A program made the position numbers and the translations under genes. Under the pieces are notes generated by a model that had not been told where the DNA came from, did not search any database, and was given only the letters and a program-made list of their open reading frames with translations. DNA of 64,000 nucleotides, from assembly GCF_006716765.1 (NCBI RefSeq), contig NZ_VFPO01000001.1:992001-1056000 (forward strand), in the 5' to 3' direction. Below are positions 16,558 through 26,242 of the stretch, in pieces. The stretch comes from Actinomadura hallensis. GTDB taxonomy: Bacteria > Actinomycetota > Actinomycetes > Streptosporangiales > Streptosporangiaceae. Every line of letters begins with the position of its first letter. Within the stretch, counting starts at the first letter, position 1.

Positions 16558-18081
16558 CTGGTCGGCGAACCAGCGCTGCGGGGGGAGAGCCGTCGCCGCG
16601 GCGGCGAGCCGGGCGCAGCGTTCCGCGCGTTCGGCGGGCGGCATCAGCAGGGCCTGGTGGAGGGTCTCGGCGGTCTGCGACACGTCGTACGGGTTGACCA
16701 TCAGGGCGTCATCGGAGAGCTCCGCCGCCGCGCCCGCCTCCCGGGACAGCACCAGCGCGCAGCCGCGTTCCGACAGCACCGGCCCCTCCTTCGCGACCAG
16801 GTTCATCCCGTCCCGGATCGGGTTGACGAGCAGGACGTCCGCCAGCCCGTAGGCGGCGAGGGAACGCGGATAGTCGTCGTTCACCTGGAGGATCAGCGGG
16901 TCCCAGTCCGCCGTTCCGAACTCGTCGGTGATCTGCTTCGCGATCCGCTGGACGGCCGCCGTGTACTCCCGGTACTCCGGCAGGTCGTAGCGGGACGGGT
17001 ACGCGAACGCCAGGTGCACCACGCGTCCGCGCCACTCGGGATGATCGACGAGCAGCTCCCGGTAGGCGGCGAGCCCGCGCACGATGTTCTTGGACAGCTC
17101 CGTCCGGTCGATGCGGACGATGAGCCGGCGGTCGCCCACCTGCTCGCGCAGCGCGCGCGTCCGCTCCACGACGTCCTGTTCGGCGGCGCGCCTGCGCAGC
17201 GCCGCCCCGTCGATGCCGAGACCATGCACGCCTACGCGCGTGACGTGACCGGAACAGGTGACGGTACGGGCGGCGCGGTCGACCCTCGCGCCGGGCAGCC
17301 GCTCGCAGCAGTCGAGGAACGCCGAAGCCCACCGCTCGGTGAGGAACCCCGCGTGGTCGGCGCCGAGGATGCCCAGCAGGACCTGCTCGCCGATGGCGTC
17401 GGGGAGCAGCCCGAAGTACTCCGGCGGCGCCCAGGGCGTGTGCGAGAAGTGCGCGATCCTCAGGTCGGGACGCCGTTCGCGCAGCATCCTCGGAGCCAGC
17501 GACAGGTGGTAGTCCTGGATCGCCGCCTTCGCTCCCTGCGCCGCGTCCCGGGCGAGGGCGTCGGCGAACGCCGCGTTGTACGCCTCGTAGGACTGCCAGT
17601 CACGGCGGGCGCGGGCGTCGAAGTGCGGGCTGCGCGGCGTGTCGTACAGCAGGTGGTGGACGAACCACAGCGTCGAGTTGGCCACCGCGTTGTACGCGCG
17701 CTGGAACGTGGCCTCGGGGATGTCGAGCATCCGCACGGCCGCGCCGCCCGTCTCGTAACCGGCGAGGTCGATGCGGCCGTCCGGTGAGCGGCGCGCGGCC
17801 GTCCGGTCGCCCTCGCCCAGGCTCGCGCACACCCACAGGACGTTCGGGTCGTCCGCCGGCGGCTCGGCCCCCGTGCCGGTGGCCCCTGTGGCTGTGGACC
17901 CTGTGCCGGGGGACACCGTGGCGGCCGCCGGGCGCGGCGGCCCGGGGTCGCGCGGAGCGCCCGTGACGGCGGCGAGCCCGGAGACCAGACCACCGCCCCC
18001 GCGCCGCATGGTGAGCGCACCGTCCTCCGAAAGGGAGAACGACACCGGGCCCCGGTTCGATGCCACCAGCACTTGGCTCAT
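16540..18081 (-). CDS. otsA: Trehalose-6-phosphate synthase
   Basis: 513 residues, retaining-type glycosyltransferase family 20. It begins QVLVASNRGPVSF, has the glucose-6-phosphate/UDP-binding GGGGLVSGL near residue 30, the LAPRMLRERRPDLRIAHFSHTPWAPPEYF segment seen in parts, DRTELSKNIVRGLAAY, and NPIRDGMNLVAKE near the C-terminus. It joins NDP-glucose and glucose-6-phosphate to trehalose-6-phosphate in the cytoplasm; otsB in this window finishes the pathway. An insertion rich in Pro/Gly/Thr at about residues 44-75 is longer than in the E. coli enzyme. The gene converges on the sulfotransferase tail, overlapping by 18 bases. Confidence 0.93.
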   Translation of the reverse strand: MSQVLVASNRGPVSFSLSEDGALTMRRGGGGLVSGLAAVTGAPRDPGPPRPAAATVSPGTGSTATGATGTGAEPPADDPNVLWVCASLGEGDRTAARRSPDGRIDLAGYETGGAAVRMLDIPEATFQRAYNAVANSTLWFVHHLLYDTPRSPHFDARARRDWQSYEAYNAAFADALARDAAQGAKAAIQDYHLSLAPRMLRERRPDLRIAHFSHTPWAPPEYFGLLPDAIGEQVLLGILGADHAGFLTERWASAFLDCCERLPGARVDRAARTVTCSGHVTRVGVHGLGIDGAALRRRAAEQDVVERTRALREQVGDRRLIVRIDRTELSKNIVRGLAAYRELLVDHPEWRGRVVHLAFAYPSRYDLPEYREYTAAVQRIAKQITDEFGTADWDPLILQVNDDYPRSLAAYGLADVLLVNPIRDGMNLVAKEGPVLSERGCALVLSREAGAAAELSDDALMVNPYDVSQTAETLHQALLMPPAERAERCARLAAAATALPPQRWFADQLAALD

Positions 18082-18190
18082 ACCGGCAGGGTCTCAGTTG
18101 GGGCCGAGGACGTTCAAAGTGACCCGGGTGGTCCGCACCACCGCCGGAACCCCCTTGATTACAGGGAAAAGCGACGGGTACCCGACGGGG

Positions 18191-18857
18191 ATGAGCAGCG
18201 CCGACACGACGAAGACCGTGCTCGTCGCCGGTGCGGCGAACCTCGTCCTCGCCTTCGCGAAGATCCTGGCCGGGGCGCTGGCGGGATCCAGCGCGATGCT
18301 CGCCGAGGGCGCGCACTCGATCGGCGACACCCCGCAAGGAGACGCGTGAGAGCCGGCGCGGCATCGTCGATCACGTCCGCCGGTCGCCCGACGTCACGTT
18401 CAAGGCGGCGCTGTTCGAGGACAGCGCCGCGATGCTGGGCCTCGTCCTCGCCGCCGCCGGGCTGATCCTGCGCGAGGCCACCGGCTCGGACTTCTGGGAC
18501 GGCCTCGCCTCCGTCCTCATCGGCGTGCTGCTCACCGGGCTCGCGTTCGCCATCGGACGGGAGAGCGCCGTCCTGCTGATCGGCCGCGCCGCCGACCCCG
18601 CCACGCAGCGCGAGATCCGCGCCGAGATCCTCGGCGCCCCCGGCGTGACCGGCCTCGAAGAGCTGCTCACCATGCATTTCGGCCCCGAGCAGCTCCTCGT
18701 CGCCGCGAAGGTCCACTTCGCCGACGACATCAGCGCCGACGAGGCCGAGGACATCGCCGGCGAGATCGACCGCAGGCTCAGGGAGCGGCTCCCGGTCGTC
18801 CGGCACGTCTTCCTCGACCCCACCCAGCGCACGACCCGCCGCGGCGAACCGGCGTGA
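18191..18857 (+). pseudogene. Cation diffusion facilitator, internally deleted and frameshifted
   Basis: The 5' part from ATG 18191 encodes 52 residues starting VLVAGAANLVLAFAKILAGALAGSSAMLAEGAHSIGDT, the first helices of a CDF zinc/cadmium exporter with the HSxxD metal site. It then meets a TGA at 18347-18349. The family resumes in another frame from about 18345 with RRGIVDHVRRSPDVTFKAALFEDSAAMLG and continues through the last helices and the cytosolic domain to 18857. About 80 residues that should lie between (the RPADxxHPFGYG region and the third and fourth helices) are missing. A deletion of some 240-250 bases that also shifted the frame explains this. The flanks are collinear, so I see no inserted element. 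Confidence 0.8.
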
Positions 18858-18983
18858 CCAAGAACTCACCCGGGTAACGTCTCAACCGGTGGACCGGCCT
18901 GTCTGCCATCCGGTCAGTTCATGTAAAGTCACGCACTAGAGCTCATAGTGGCTCGGAGCGACATCTGACGGACAACTGAATAT

Positions 18984-19130
18984 TGCTCATCCAGAGGGGT
19001 GGAGGGACCGGCCCTGTGAAGCCCCGGCAACCACCCGGCTGAAGCGCGCTCGCGATCCTGCGAGGCCGGCCGGGAAATGGTGCCAACTCCGGCCTGCGAC
19101 CAAGGTGGCGCAGGAAAGATGGGGAGAAAG
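18984..19130 (+). promoter_or_regulatory. SAM-I (S-box) riboswitch
   Basis: All hallmarks of the S-box are present in order: CTCATC (P1 5' strand, 18986-18991), CCAGAGGGGTGGAGGGA, CCGGCCCTGTGAAGCCCCGG (P2 with kink-turn), CAACC, a variable P3 arm at about 19035-19070, GGTGCCAACTCC, and GAAAGATGGGGAG closing P1. CUCAUC pairs with GAUGGG at 19118-19123. It sits directly before the thrC-like gene. The P1 3' strand runs into the GAGAAAGG ribosome-binding site, so SAM binding would be expected to hide the site and stop translation. No terminator hairpin with a T-run is seen, which fits translational control in actinomycetes. Confidence 0.95.
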
Positions 19131-19139
19131 GCCTCGCTC

Positions 19140-20384
19140 ATGGCACTCACGCCTGCCAATGATCTTGGACCCGCCACCGGCCTCGTGTGCCGCGAATGCG
19201 GGTCGACCCGTGACCTCGGCCCCTTCTACGCGTGCGAAGAGTGCTTCGGCCCCCTGGAGATCGCCTACGACTTCCAGGGAGTGACCCGCGCGAGCATCGA
19301 GTCCGGGCCGCGCAACATCTGGCGGTACCGGGGGCTGCTGCCCGTCCCGTCCACCGTGGCGGACACCCCGAACACCGAGCCCGGCCTGACGCGTCTCGTG
19401 CGCGCCGACAACCTCGCCGAGAACCTCGGCCTGCAGAGCCTGTGGGTGAAGGACGACAGCGGCAACCCGACCCACTCGTTCAAGGACCGCGTCGTCGCGG
19501 TGGCGCTCGCCGCGGCCCGCGAGCTGGGCTTCAAGGTGCTGGCCTGCCCGTCCACCGGGAACCTGGCGAACGCCGTCGCCGCCGCGGCGGCCCGCGCCGG
19601 GATCCGCAGCGCCGTGTTCGTCCCGTCGAACCTCGAGTCCCAGAAGATCATCACGACGGCCGTGTACGGCGGGACGTTCGTGACGGTCGACGGCAACTAC
19701 GACGACGTCAACCGGCTCGCGTCCGAGATCGCCGGGGAGCAGGACGACTGGGCGTTCGTGAACGTCAACGTCCGGCCGTATTACGCGGAGGGCTCCAAGA
19801 CCCTCGGTTACGAGATCGCCGAGCAGCTCGGCTGGCGGCTGCCGGACCAGATCGTCGTCCCGATCGCGTCCGGGTCCCAGCTCACCAAGATCGACAAGGC
19901 GTTCCAGGAGCTGATCTCCCTGGGTCTGGTGGAGGACAGGCCGTACCGCGTCTTCGGCGCGCAGGCCGCCGGCTGCGCCCCCGTCGCCGCCGCGTTCAAG
20001 GCCGGGCACGACGTCGTCCGGCCGGTGAAGCCCGACACGATCGCCAAGTCCCTCGCCATCGGCAACCCCGCCGACGGCCCGTACGTCCTGGACGTCGTCC
20101 GCCGCACGAACGGCGCCGTCGAGGACGTCACCGACGAGGAGGTGGTCGAGGGCATCCGGCTGCTCGCCGGCACCGAGGGCGTCTTCGGCGAGACCGCCGG
20201 CGGCGTCACCGTCGCGACCCTGCGCAAACTCATCGGGACCGGTGCCCTCGACCCGTCCGCCGAAACCGTGATCATCAACTCGGGGGACGGCCTGAAGACC
20301 CTGGACGCCGTCGCGCCCGTCGTCGCCCCGTCCGCGAACATCGCCCCGTCCCTGGAAGCCTTCCGCGCCGCCGGCCTGGCCTGA
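19140..20384 (+). CDS. thrC: Threonine-synthase-family PLP enzyme under a SAM riboswitch
   Basis: 414 residues from ATG 19140 (GAGAAAGG upstream). The N-terminus has a zinc-ribbon-like Cys17xxCys20...Cys32xxCys35. The fold-type II PLP core has SGNPTHSFKDR with Lys115 as the cofactor lysine, CPSTGNLANAVAAAAAR for phosphate binding, and IASGSQLTK. Threonine synthase turns O-phosphohomoserine into threonine. Two facts argue for a different nucleophile here: the upstream switch senses SAM, not threonine, and the next gene, ten bases on, is a MoaD/ThiS sulfur carrier. An enzyme of this fold could accept thiocarboxylated carrier instead of water and make homocysteine. The family call is firm; the altered reaction is inference. 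Confidence 0.9.
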   Translation: MALTPANDLGPATGLVCRECGSTRDLGPFYACEECFGPLEIAYDFQGVTRASIESGPRNIWRYRGLLPVPSTVADTPNTEPGLTRLVRADNLAENLGLQSLWVKDDSGNPTHSFKDRVVAVALAAARELGFKVLACPSTGNLANAVAAAAARAGIRSAVFVPSNLESQKIITTAVYGGTFVTVDGNYDDVNRLASEIAGEQDDWAFVNVNVRPYYAEGSKTLGYEIAEQLGWRLPDQIVVPIASGSQLTKIDKAFQELISLGLVEDRPYRVFGAQAAGCAPVAAAFKAGHDVVRPVKPDTIAKSLAIGNPADGPYVLDVVRRTNGAVEDVTDEEVVEGIRLLAGTEGVFGETAGGVTVATLRKLIGTGALDPSAETVIINSGDGLKTLDAVAPVVAPSANIAPSLEAFRAAGLA

Positions 20385-20394
20385 GAGGAGCACC

Positions 20395-20673
20395 ATGAGC
20401 ACCGTGTCCGTCCGAATCCCGACGATCCTGCGGAGCTACACCGGCGGCGAGGCGGAGGTGAAGGCCGACGGCTCCACCCTCCGGGCCGTCATCGCCGACC
20501 TGGAGTCGAGCTACACCGGGATCTCCGCCCGCATCCTGGACGACAACGGCAAGATCCGCCGCTTCGTGAACGTCTACGTGGGCGATGAGGACGTCCGCTT
20601 CGCCGACGGCCTCGACACCGCCACCCCCGAGGGCGTCCAGATCTCGATCATCCCCGCCGTCGCCGGAGGCTGA
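20395..20673 (+). CDS. MoaD/ThiS-family sulfur-carrier protein
   Basis: 92 residues with the beta-grasp pattern: VSVRIPTILRSYTGGEAEV, VIADLESSYTGISARIL, RFVNVYVGDEDVRF, and the essential C-terminal Gly-Gly (AVAGG). In such proteins an MoeB/ThiF-type enzyme adenylates the last glycine and it receives sulfur as a thiocarboxylate. The gene follows the thrC-like stop by ten bases with GAGAGGAG in front, so the two form one mRNA behind the SAM riboswitch. No molybdopterin or thiamin genes are nearby; this makes a role with the PLP enzyme the best reading, like CysO with CysM. Confidence 0.9.
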   Translation: MSTVSVRIPTILRSYTGGEAEVKADGSTLRAVIADLESSYTGISARILDDNGKIRRFVNVYVGDEDVRFADGLDTATPEGVQISIIPAVAGG

Positions 20674-20692
20674 CGGCCCGCACCGGATCCCC

Positions 20693-20729
20693 GGAGTCCC
20701 CGGCGCGCTCGCCGCGCGCCGGGGACTCC
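20693..20729 (+). terminator. Rho-independent-type hairpin after the sulfur-carrier gene
   Basis: A perfect 16-bp stem (GGAGTCCCCGGCGCGC with its complement) and a 5-base loop lie 20 bases after the stop at 20673. A clear T-run is lacking (TGCTCTTC follows), as is usual for actinomycete terminators. Confidence 0.8.
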
Positions 20730-20960
20730 TGCTCTTCGATCATTTGCGACATAGCTATACGCACGGCGAATACACGAGATTCCGGATATAAGTATCTGTC
20801 CGCCGTCTTAGCGGGCCGCTTCCGATAAACGTAGCTGTGCTTTCGTGCCACCTACTTAGAGCGGCCTGGTAATGCGCTTTGGTTTGCTCACATGTCTTCC
20901 CTGGAAAGGGTTGCGTGGGCGCTCAGAAGGGCGTGCACACACCACAGAGAGAGGAACGGC

Positions 20961-21842
20961 ATGAAGCGCATTGCGCGTGCTGTGACGATTACCGGGATCA
21001 CGATGGGGGCGGCCGTCCTTGCGGCTCCCACGGCGATGGCGGACATCAACATCTACGCCGTGGACAAGGCCGTCATCGGGCACTACGGCCCCACCTTCCT
21101 CAGCGAGAACGGGCCCGGCAACCTGTCGTTCAGCAGCGTCACGGGGTCGCCGAAGGCGTCTCCGAAGGTCGGCAACGACTCGGTGAAGACCGGTGACATC
21201 TCCACCAAGCTCAAGGGTGGCAAGGGCAACACCGTCGTCAACGAGATCGAGGGCTCCGAGCAGGACGAGGGCGAGGGCGCCGCCGAGGCGTCGGCCGAAG
21301 AGGCCTCGGCTGAGGAGGGCGCTGCCGAGGAGGCTGCTTCCCAGCAGGCGCAGCAGCTCGAGGCTGCTCCGCAGGAGGAGGCCGAGGCTGAGGAGGCCGA
21401 GGCCGCCGAGGCCGCTCCGCAGGAGGAGGCCGCTCAGGAGGAGGCTCCTCAGGAGGAGGCCGCCCAGCAGGAGGCCGCTCCGCAGGAGGAGGCCGCTCAG
21501 CAGGCGCAGCAGCTGCAGGCCGCCCCGCAGGAGGAGGCCGCTCAGCAGCGGATCGCGTCCGGTGGCAAGGACGGCAAGGGCCACGGCAAGGGCGACGACG
21601 AGGGCCAGTCGGTCAAGCACTCCATCATCGGCCACAACGGCCCGACCCTGGGGGTCGAGACCGGCCCGGGCAACCTGAACTTCAGCTCGGTGACCGGCTC
21701 GCCGTACGCCTCGCCGAAGGTCGGCAACGAGTCGGTGAAGACCGGTGACATCACCACCGTACTCAAGGGCGGCAAGGGCAACATCGCCGTCAACGAGGTC
21801 GAGGGCCCCGAGCAGGACGAGGGCGAGGGCGCGGCCAACTGA
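20961..21842 (+). CDS. Secreted protein with two homologous repeats around an acidic Gln/Glu/Ala-rich linker
   Basis: 293 residues from ATG 20961 (AGAGAGGAAC upstream). A Sec signal peptide ends near Ala27 (PTAMA-D). Residues about 38-108 and 222-293 are two copies of the same ~71-residue module, sharing IGHxGPT, GPGNLxFSSVTGSP, ASPKVGNxSVKTGDI, LKGGKGN, VNEIEG or VNEVEG and QDEGEGAA. Between them are about 100 residues of AAPQEEAAQ-like low complexity and a short GKDGKGHGKGDD stretch. I know no named family. It looks like a surface or matrix protein with repeated adhesive ends. An AT-rich control region of 230 bases precedes it and a strong terminator follows, so it is monocistronic and possibly highly expressed. 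Confidence 0.8.
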   Translation: MKRIARAVTITGITMGAAVLAAPTAMADINIYAVDKAVIGHYGPTFLSENGPGNLSFSSVTGSPKASPKVGNDSVKTGDISTKLKGGKGNTVVNEIEGSEQDEGEGAAEASAEEASAEEGAAEEAASQQAQQLEAAPQEEAEAEEAEAAEAAPQEEAAQEEAPQEEAAQQEAAPQEEAAQQAQQLQAAPQEEAAQQRIASGGKDGKGHGKGDDEGQSVKHSIIGHNGPTLGVETGPGNLNFSSVTGSPYASPKVGNESVKTGDITTVLKGGKGNIAVNEVEGPEQDEGEGAAN

Positions 21843-21917
21843 CTCGTCGCTGAGCAGAGAACCGCTCAGCTGCACAAGGCCGGACACAGAACCACCGGCC
21901 TGAACGAAACCCATCGG

Positions 21918-21959
21918 CCGCTCCAGACCGCAAAGCCGGTCTGGAGCGGTCGTTGTTTT
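21918..21959 (+). terminator. Strong Rho-independent terminator
   Basis: CCGCTCCAGACCG and CGGTCTGGAGCGG form a perfect 13-bp stem with a CAAAGC loop, followed by TCGTTGTTTT. It ends the secreted repeat-protein transcript, 75 bases after the stop. Confidence 0.9.
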
Positions 21960-22537
21960 CCGGCCGGCGTCGCGCAACCCGGGCCGCATAACCACGCACG
22001 GAAAATGAGTGAGCCCCCACCCGCCCACGGGGCCCGATGCCCGCCGAAATGAGCGACGAATATCTCTCCTGCGCGTTCGGAAAAGAAGAATCGGCACTTG
22101 GGCGCCCCGCGGGCTGAACGACTCTTCGTCTCTCTCGCGCCAGAAGACCCCAAACCCCGGACACGTCCGGGTTTGCCCGGTCGACACGCGACCGCGTCGC
22201 ACACGGTAGACCCGCCCTTACTCGCGGCGGTGTCAACCTGGCGGCCCGCATAACACGCGCAGCGCCGCGGCCTCCGGAGCCCTGGGGACCACCGTCCTCA
22301 TCACAACGACGCACCGAACCAGGTGATCCCGCGCTTCGACGGCGACGACCCGATGCCTCCCGCACCCACGCCGCTCGGTGCTCGACCCGCGAATCCGCGT
22401 TCCGCGAAATACCGGTGTACGGCCGCGCGCAGTAGGGCACGGCGACACGCGGACGATGCCTCCGGATCGGGTTTTGGTGCAGGTGGGGGCGGGTCTTGGG
22501 AGGCAGATCAACCTTCCTTCCGCGAGCGCGCGCGTCG
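21960..22537. other. Intergenic region before groEL, no gene seen
   Basis: About 580 bases. Open frames on either strand have no ribosome-binding site, domain or plausible composition. The left third is relatively AT-rich (around 21990-22150); nothing recognisable was found there. The right end leads into the groEL promoter and its operators. Confidence 0.5.
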
Positions 22538-22564
22538 CTTGCACTCGACGGGGTAGAGTGCTAA
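22538..22564 (+). promoter_or_regulatory. CIRCE-like HrcA operator, distal
   Basis: CTTGCACTC, nine bases, then GAGTGCTAA. The right half is the exact CIRCE consensus half; the left half departs from TTAGCACTC at two positions. It lies about 165 bases before groEL. HrcA repressor binding would give heat-inducible expression. Confidence 0.75.
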
Positions 22565-22572
22565 ACAAGCGG

Positions 22573-24357
<1,785 letters not shown>

Positions 24358-24396
24358 CCGGCGTCTGACCGGCGGCGTGTAGCCGAACGACGGGAA

Positions 24397-24426
24397 GGGG
24401 CGGCTCCTCCGGGAGCCGCCCCTTTC
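24397..24426 (+). terminator. Terminator of groEL
   Basis: GGGGCGGCTCC and GGAGCCGCCCC form a perfect 11-bp stem with a TCCG loop followed by TTT, 40 bases after the groEL stop. Confidence 0.88.
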
Positions 24427-24567
24427 GTCTGCGCGGATCTTCACCGGCGCCCGCCGCACCAGACCATGCCAGTCTCACTGGCCGACAATGATCGCACTGT
24501 TGCCGGGGCAAGATCGTCGCGCTGTGATGGGGCCGGTCCGGCCCTTCCCCGCACGAGGAGACGAGAC

Positions 24568-24834
24568 GTGGCCGCTCAGGTGAGGCGATCGCCGGCCCGG
24601 CCGATACCGGTTGCCGCGGTGATCAGGGCCGCGACGGGGACCGGCGCGGCCGCGCAGGCGCAGCCCGCGGATACCTCGAAGGCCGGCTCCATCTGGTGCC
24701 TGGAATACCCGGTCGTCCACTTCCGGTGGGCGCCCGGGGCTCCCGGGGCGGCTATTTCCGGACGGAGTGGCGCGTCCTGTTCTGCATCTGACTGCTCTGC
24801 GTCTGATCCCGCTCCGCCCTCGGACGCCGGATGA
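24568..24834 (+). CDS. Possible small protein, doubtful
   Basis: A GTG with a well-placed GAGGAG site opens an 88-residue frame. The first ~35 residues are basic then Ala-rich and could be a poor signal sequence; SIWCLEYPVVHFRW follows, then a Cys/Ser/Asp-rich end. No homologue comes to mind. The ribosome-binding site is the main support. The rest of the region between groEL and the next gene (24427-24882) shows nothing else. Confidence 0.25.
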   Translation: MAAQVRRSPARPIPVAAVIRAATGTGAAAQAQPADTSKAGSIWCLEYPVVHFRWAPGAPGAAISGRSGASCSASDCSASDPAPPSDAG

Positions 24835-24882
24835 TCTCGAAAGTTGCGCGCGGGCGGGTGGCGGCTGTCAGGATACGCGTCC

Positions 24883-25473
24883 ATGAACGATCTCTTCAGC
24901 TCCCCCGTCCTGCGCGTCGACCAGCCGCGGAACGCCCCGGCGGCCCGCTCCCGGTACACGGTGAAGGACGGCCGGGGAAACCTGCTCGCGACCGCGGAGG
25001 AGCGGGACGTCTCGCGGTTCCGGCAGGCGGTGCGGACGGCGCTGGGCGGCAACGACGGCCGCCGCGTCGTCCACGTCGAGAGCGCGCAGGGAGCACCGCT
25101 GATGATCGTGGACAAGGTGGGCTTCACACGGGGCGCCCGTGTGACCACCCCCGAGGGCGCCCCGATCGGGTCGATGACGCAGACCTCCAAGCCGTACACG
25201 TACACGCTCCTGGACGCGGCGGAACGTCCCGTCGGCGTGCTGGAGGGCAACCTCCGCGGCCGCAAGTTCGCCGTGATGGACGGCTACGGCAATCACCTCG
25301 CGCAGGTCGAGAAAGAGTGGAAGGGCATCGCCACCGAGCTGCTGACCACCGCCGACCGCTACTCCGTGCAGATTCACCAGCCGCTTTACGACCCGTTTCG
25401 CGCACTGGTCCCCGCCGCGCCCCTCGCCATCGATTTGATGTTCTACGAGACAAAGGACTGGCCCATCGGGTGA
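24883..25473 (+). CDS. LURP-one/scramblase-like beta-barrel protein, copy 1
   Basis: 196 residues beginning MNDLFSSPVLRVDQPR. The pattern of repeated short beta-strands (RYTVKDGRGNLLATAEE, APLMIVDKVG, YTYTLLDAAERPVGVLEG, KFAVMDGYGNHLAQVEKEW) is that of the LURP-one-related/Tubby-like barrel, in bacteria annotated as phospholipid-scramblase-related. No signal peptide or membrane helix other than a short hydrophobic patch near residue 180 (PAAPLAIDLM). The following gene at 25549 is a paralogue. Bacterial function is unknown; lipid binding at the membrane is a family-based guess. No strong ribosome-binding site is visible. Confidence 0.75.
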   Translation: MNDLFSSPVLRVDQPRNAPAARSRYTVKDGRGNLLATAEERDVSRFRQAVRTALGGNDGRRVVHVESAQGAPLMIVDKVGFTRGARVTTPEGAPIGSMTQTSKPYTYTLLDAAERPVGVLEGNLRGRKFAVMDGYGNHLAQVEKEWKGIATELLTTADRYSVQIHQPLYDPFRALVPAAPLAIDLMFYETKDWPIG

Positions 25474-25548
25474 TCCCGTCGGACGGGGGCTTTTCGCGTA
25501 CCGTATGCCTCGGCGAGACCACTCCGCACGATGAGGCTGGGAGAATGC

Positions 25549-26139
25549 ATGAGCGACCCGTTCAGTTCCTCCGCGTTGAAGGTTGAGCAGCCTCGCAGGG
25601 GACCGTTCGGCAAATCGCGGTACAAAGTGCTCGATGGCGATGACACCCTTCTCGCCATTGCGGCGCCGACGGCCGACGGGGGCCGCGCGGAGGCGATGCG
25701 GGGAATCCTCCCCGGCAAGTCGAATCTCGACGCCCGCGCCGTCCGCCTGACCACCCCGGACGGAGATCCCCTGCTGACCGTGGACAAGCAGCGGGGACGC
25801 GACTACACCGAGATCCTCGGCGTCAAGGACGAGGTGGTCGGCTCGTTCGTCACCGAGCGGGTCGGGCGCCGCTACGTCATCTACGACGGCGACGGCACCC
25901 TCCTCGGCGCCGTCGACGTGGACGTGCCGCGCACCAACTTCGCCGTCACCGACAACGACGGCACCAAGGTCGCGCACGTCCGCAAGCGGTGGGCGGGCCT
26001 CGCCACGCACCTGCTGACGACGGCCGACAAGTACGCGGTGGAGATCTACGACCCCGTTCCGCAGCCGCTGCGGACCATGGCGGTCATGACGGCGATCGTG
26101 ATGGACATGAACCTCCACGAGTCGAAGGAGATCACCTGA
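25549..26139 (+). CDS. LURP-one/scramblase-like beta-barrel protein, copy 2
   Basis: 196 residues, the same length as the previous gene and clearly related: MSDPFSSSALKVEQPR matches MNDLFSSPVLRVDQPR, HLLTTADKYAVEIYDPV matches ELLTTADRYSVQIHQPL, and both end with a Met-containing helix plus ESKEI or ETKDW. CTGGGAGAAT precedes the ATG. The two genes are 75 bases apart on one strand and may share a transcript. The strand-turn pattern GDGTLLGAVDVDVPRTNFAVTDNDG is typical of the barrel. Function is as uncertain as for its neighbour. Confidence 0.75.
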   Translation: MSDPFSSSALKVEQPRRGPFGKSRYKVLDGDDTLLAIAAPTADGGRAEAMRGILPGKSNLDARAVRLTTPDGDPLLTVDKQRGRDYTEILGVKDEVVGSFVTERVGRRYVIYDGDGTLLGAVDVDVPRTNFAVTDNDGTKVAHVRKRWAGLATHLLTTADKYAVEIYDPVPQPLRTMAVMTAIVMDMNLHESKEIT

Positions 26140-26242
26140 CCGGCCGCATCCCGGACGCCTTGCGCCCGGCCGGCCCCGGCGAGAAACCCGGCGCGCACGG
26201 CGCCGGGGCCGGCCGGGCGGCCGTGCTCCGCGGCCGCGGCGG

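Noticed and set aside
20893-20960. Upstream start for the secreted repeat protein at 20892
   Set aside because: It would put 23 residues ahead of an ideal signal peptide; the ATG at 20961 has a proper AGAGAGGAAC site.
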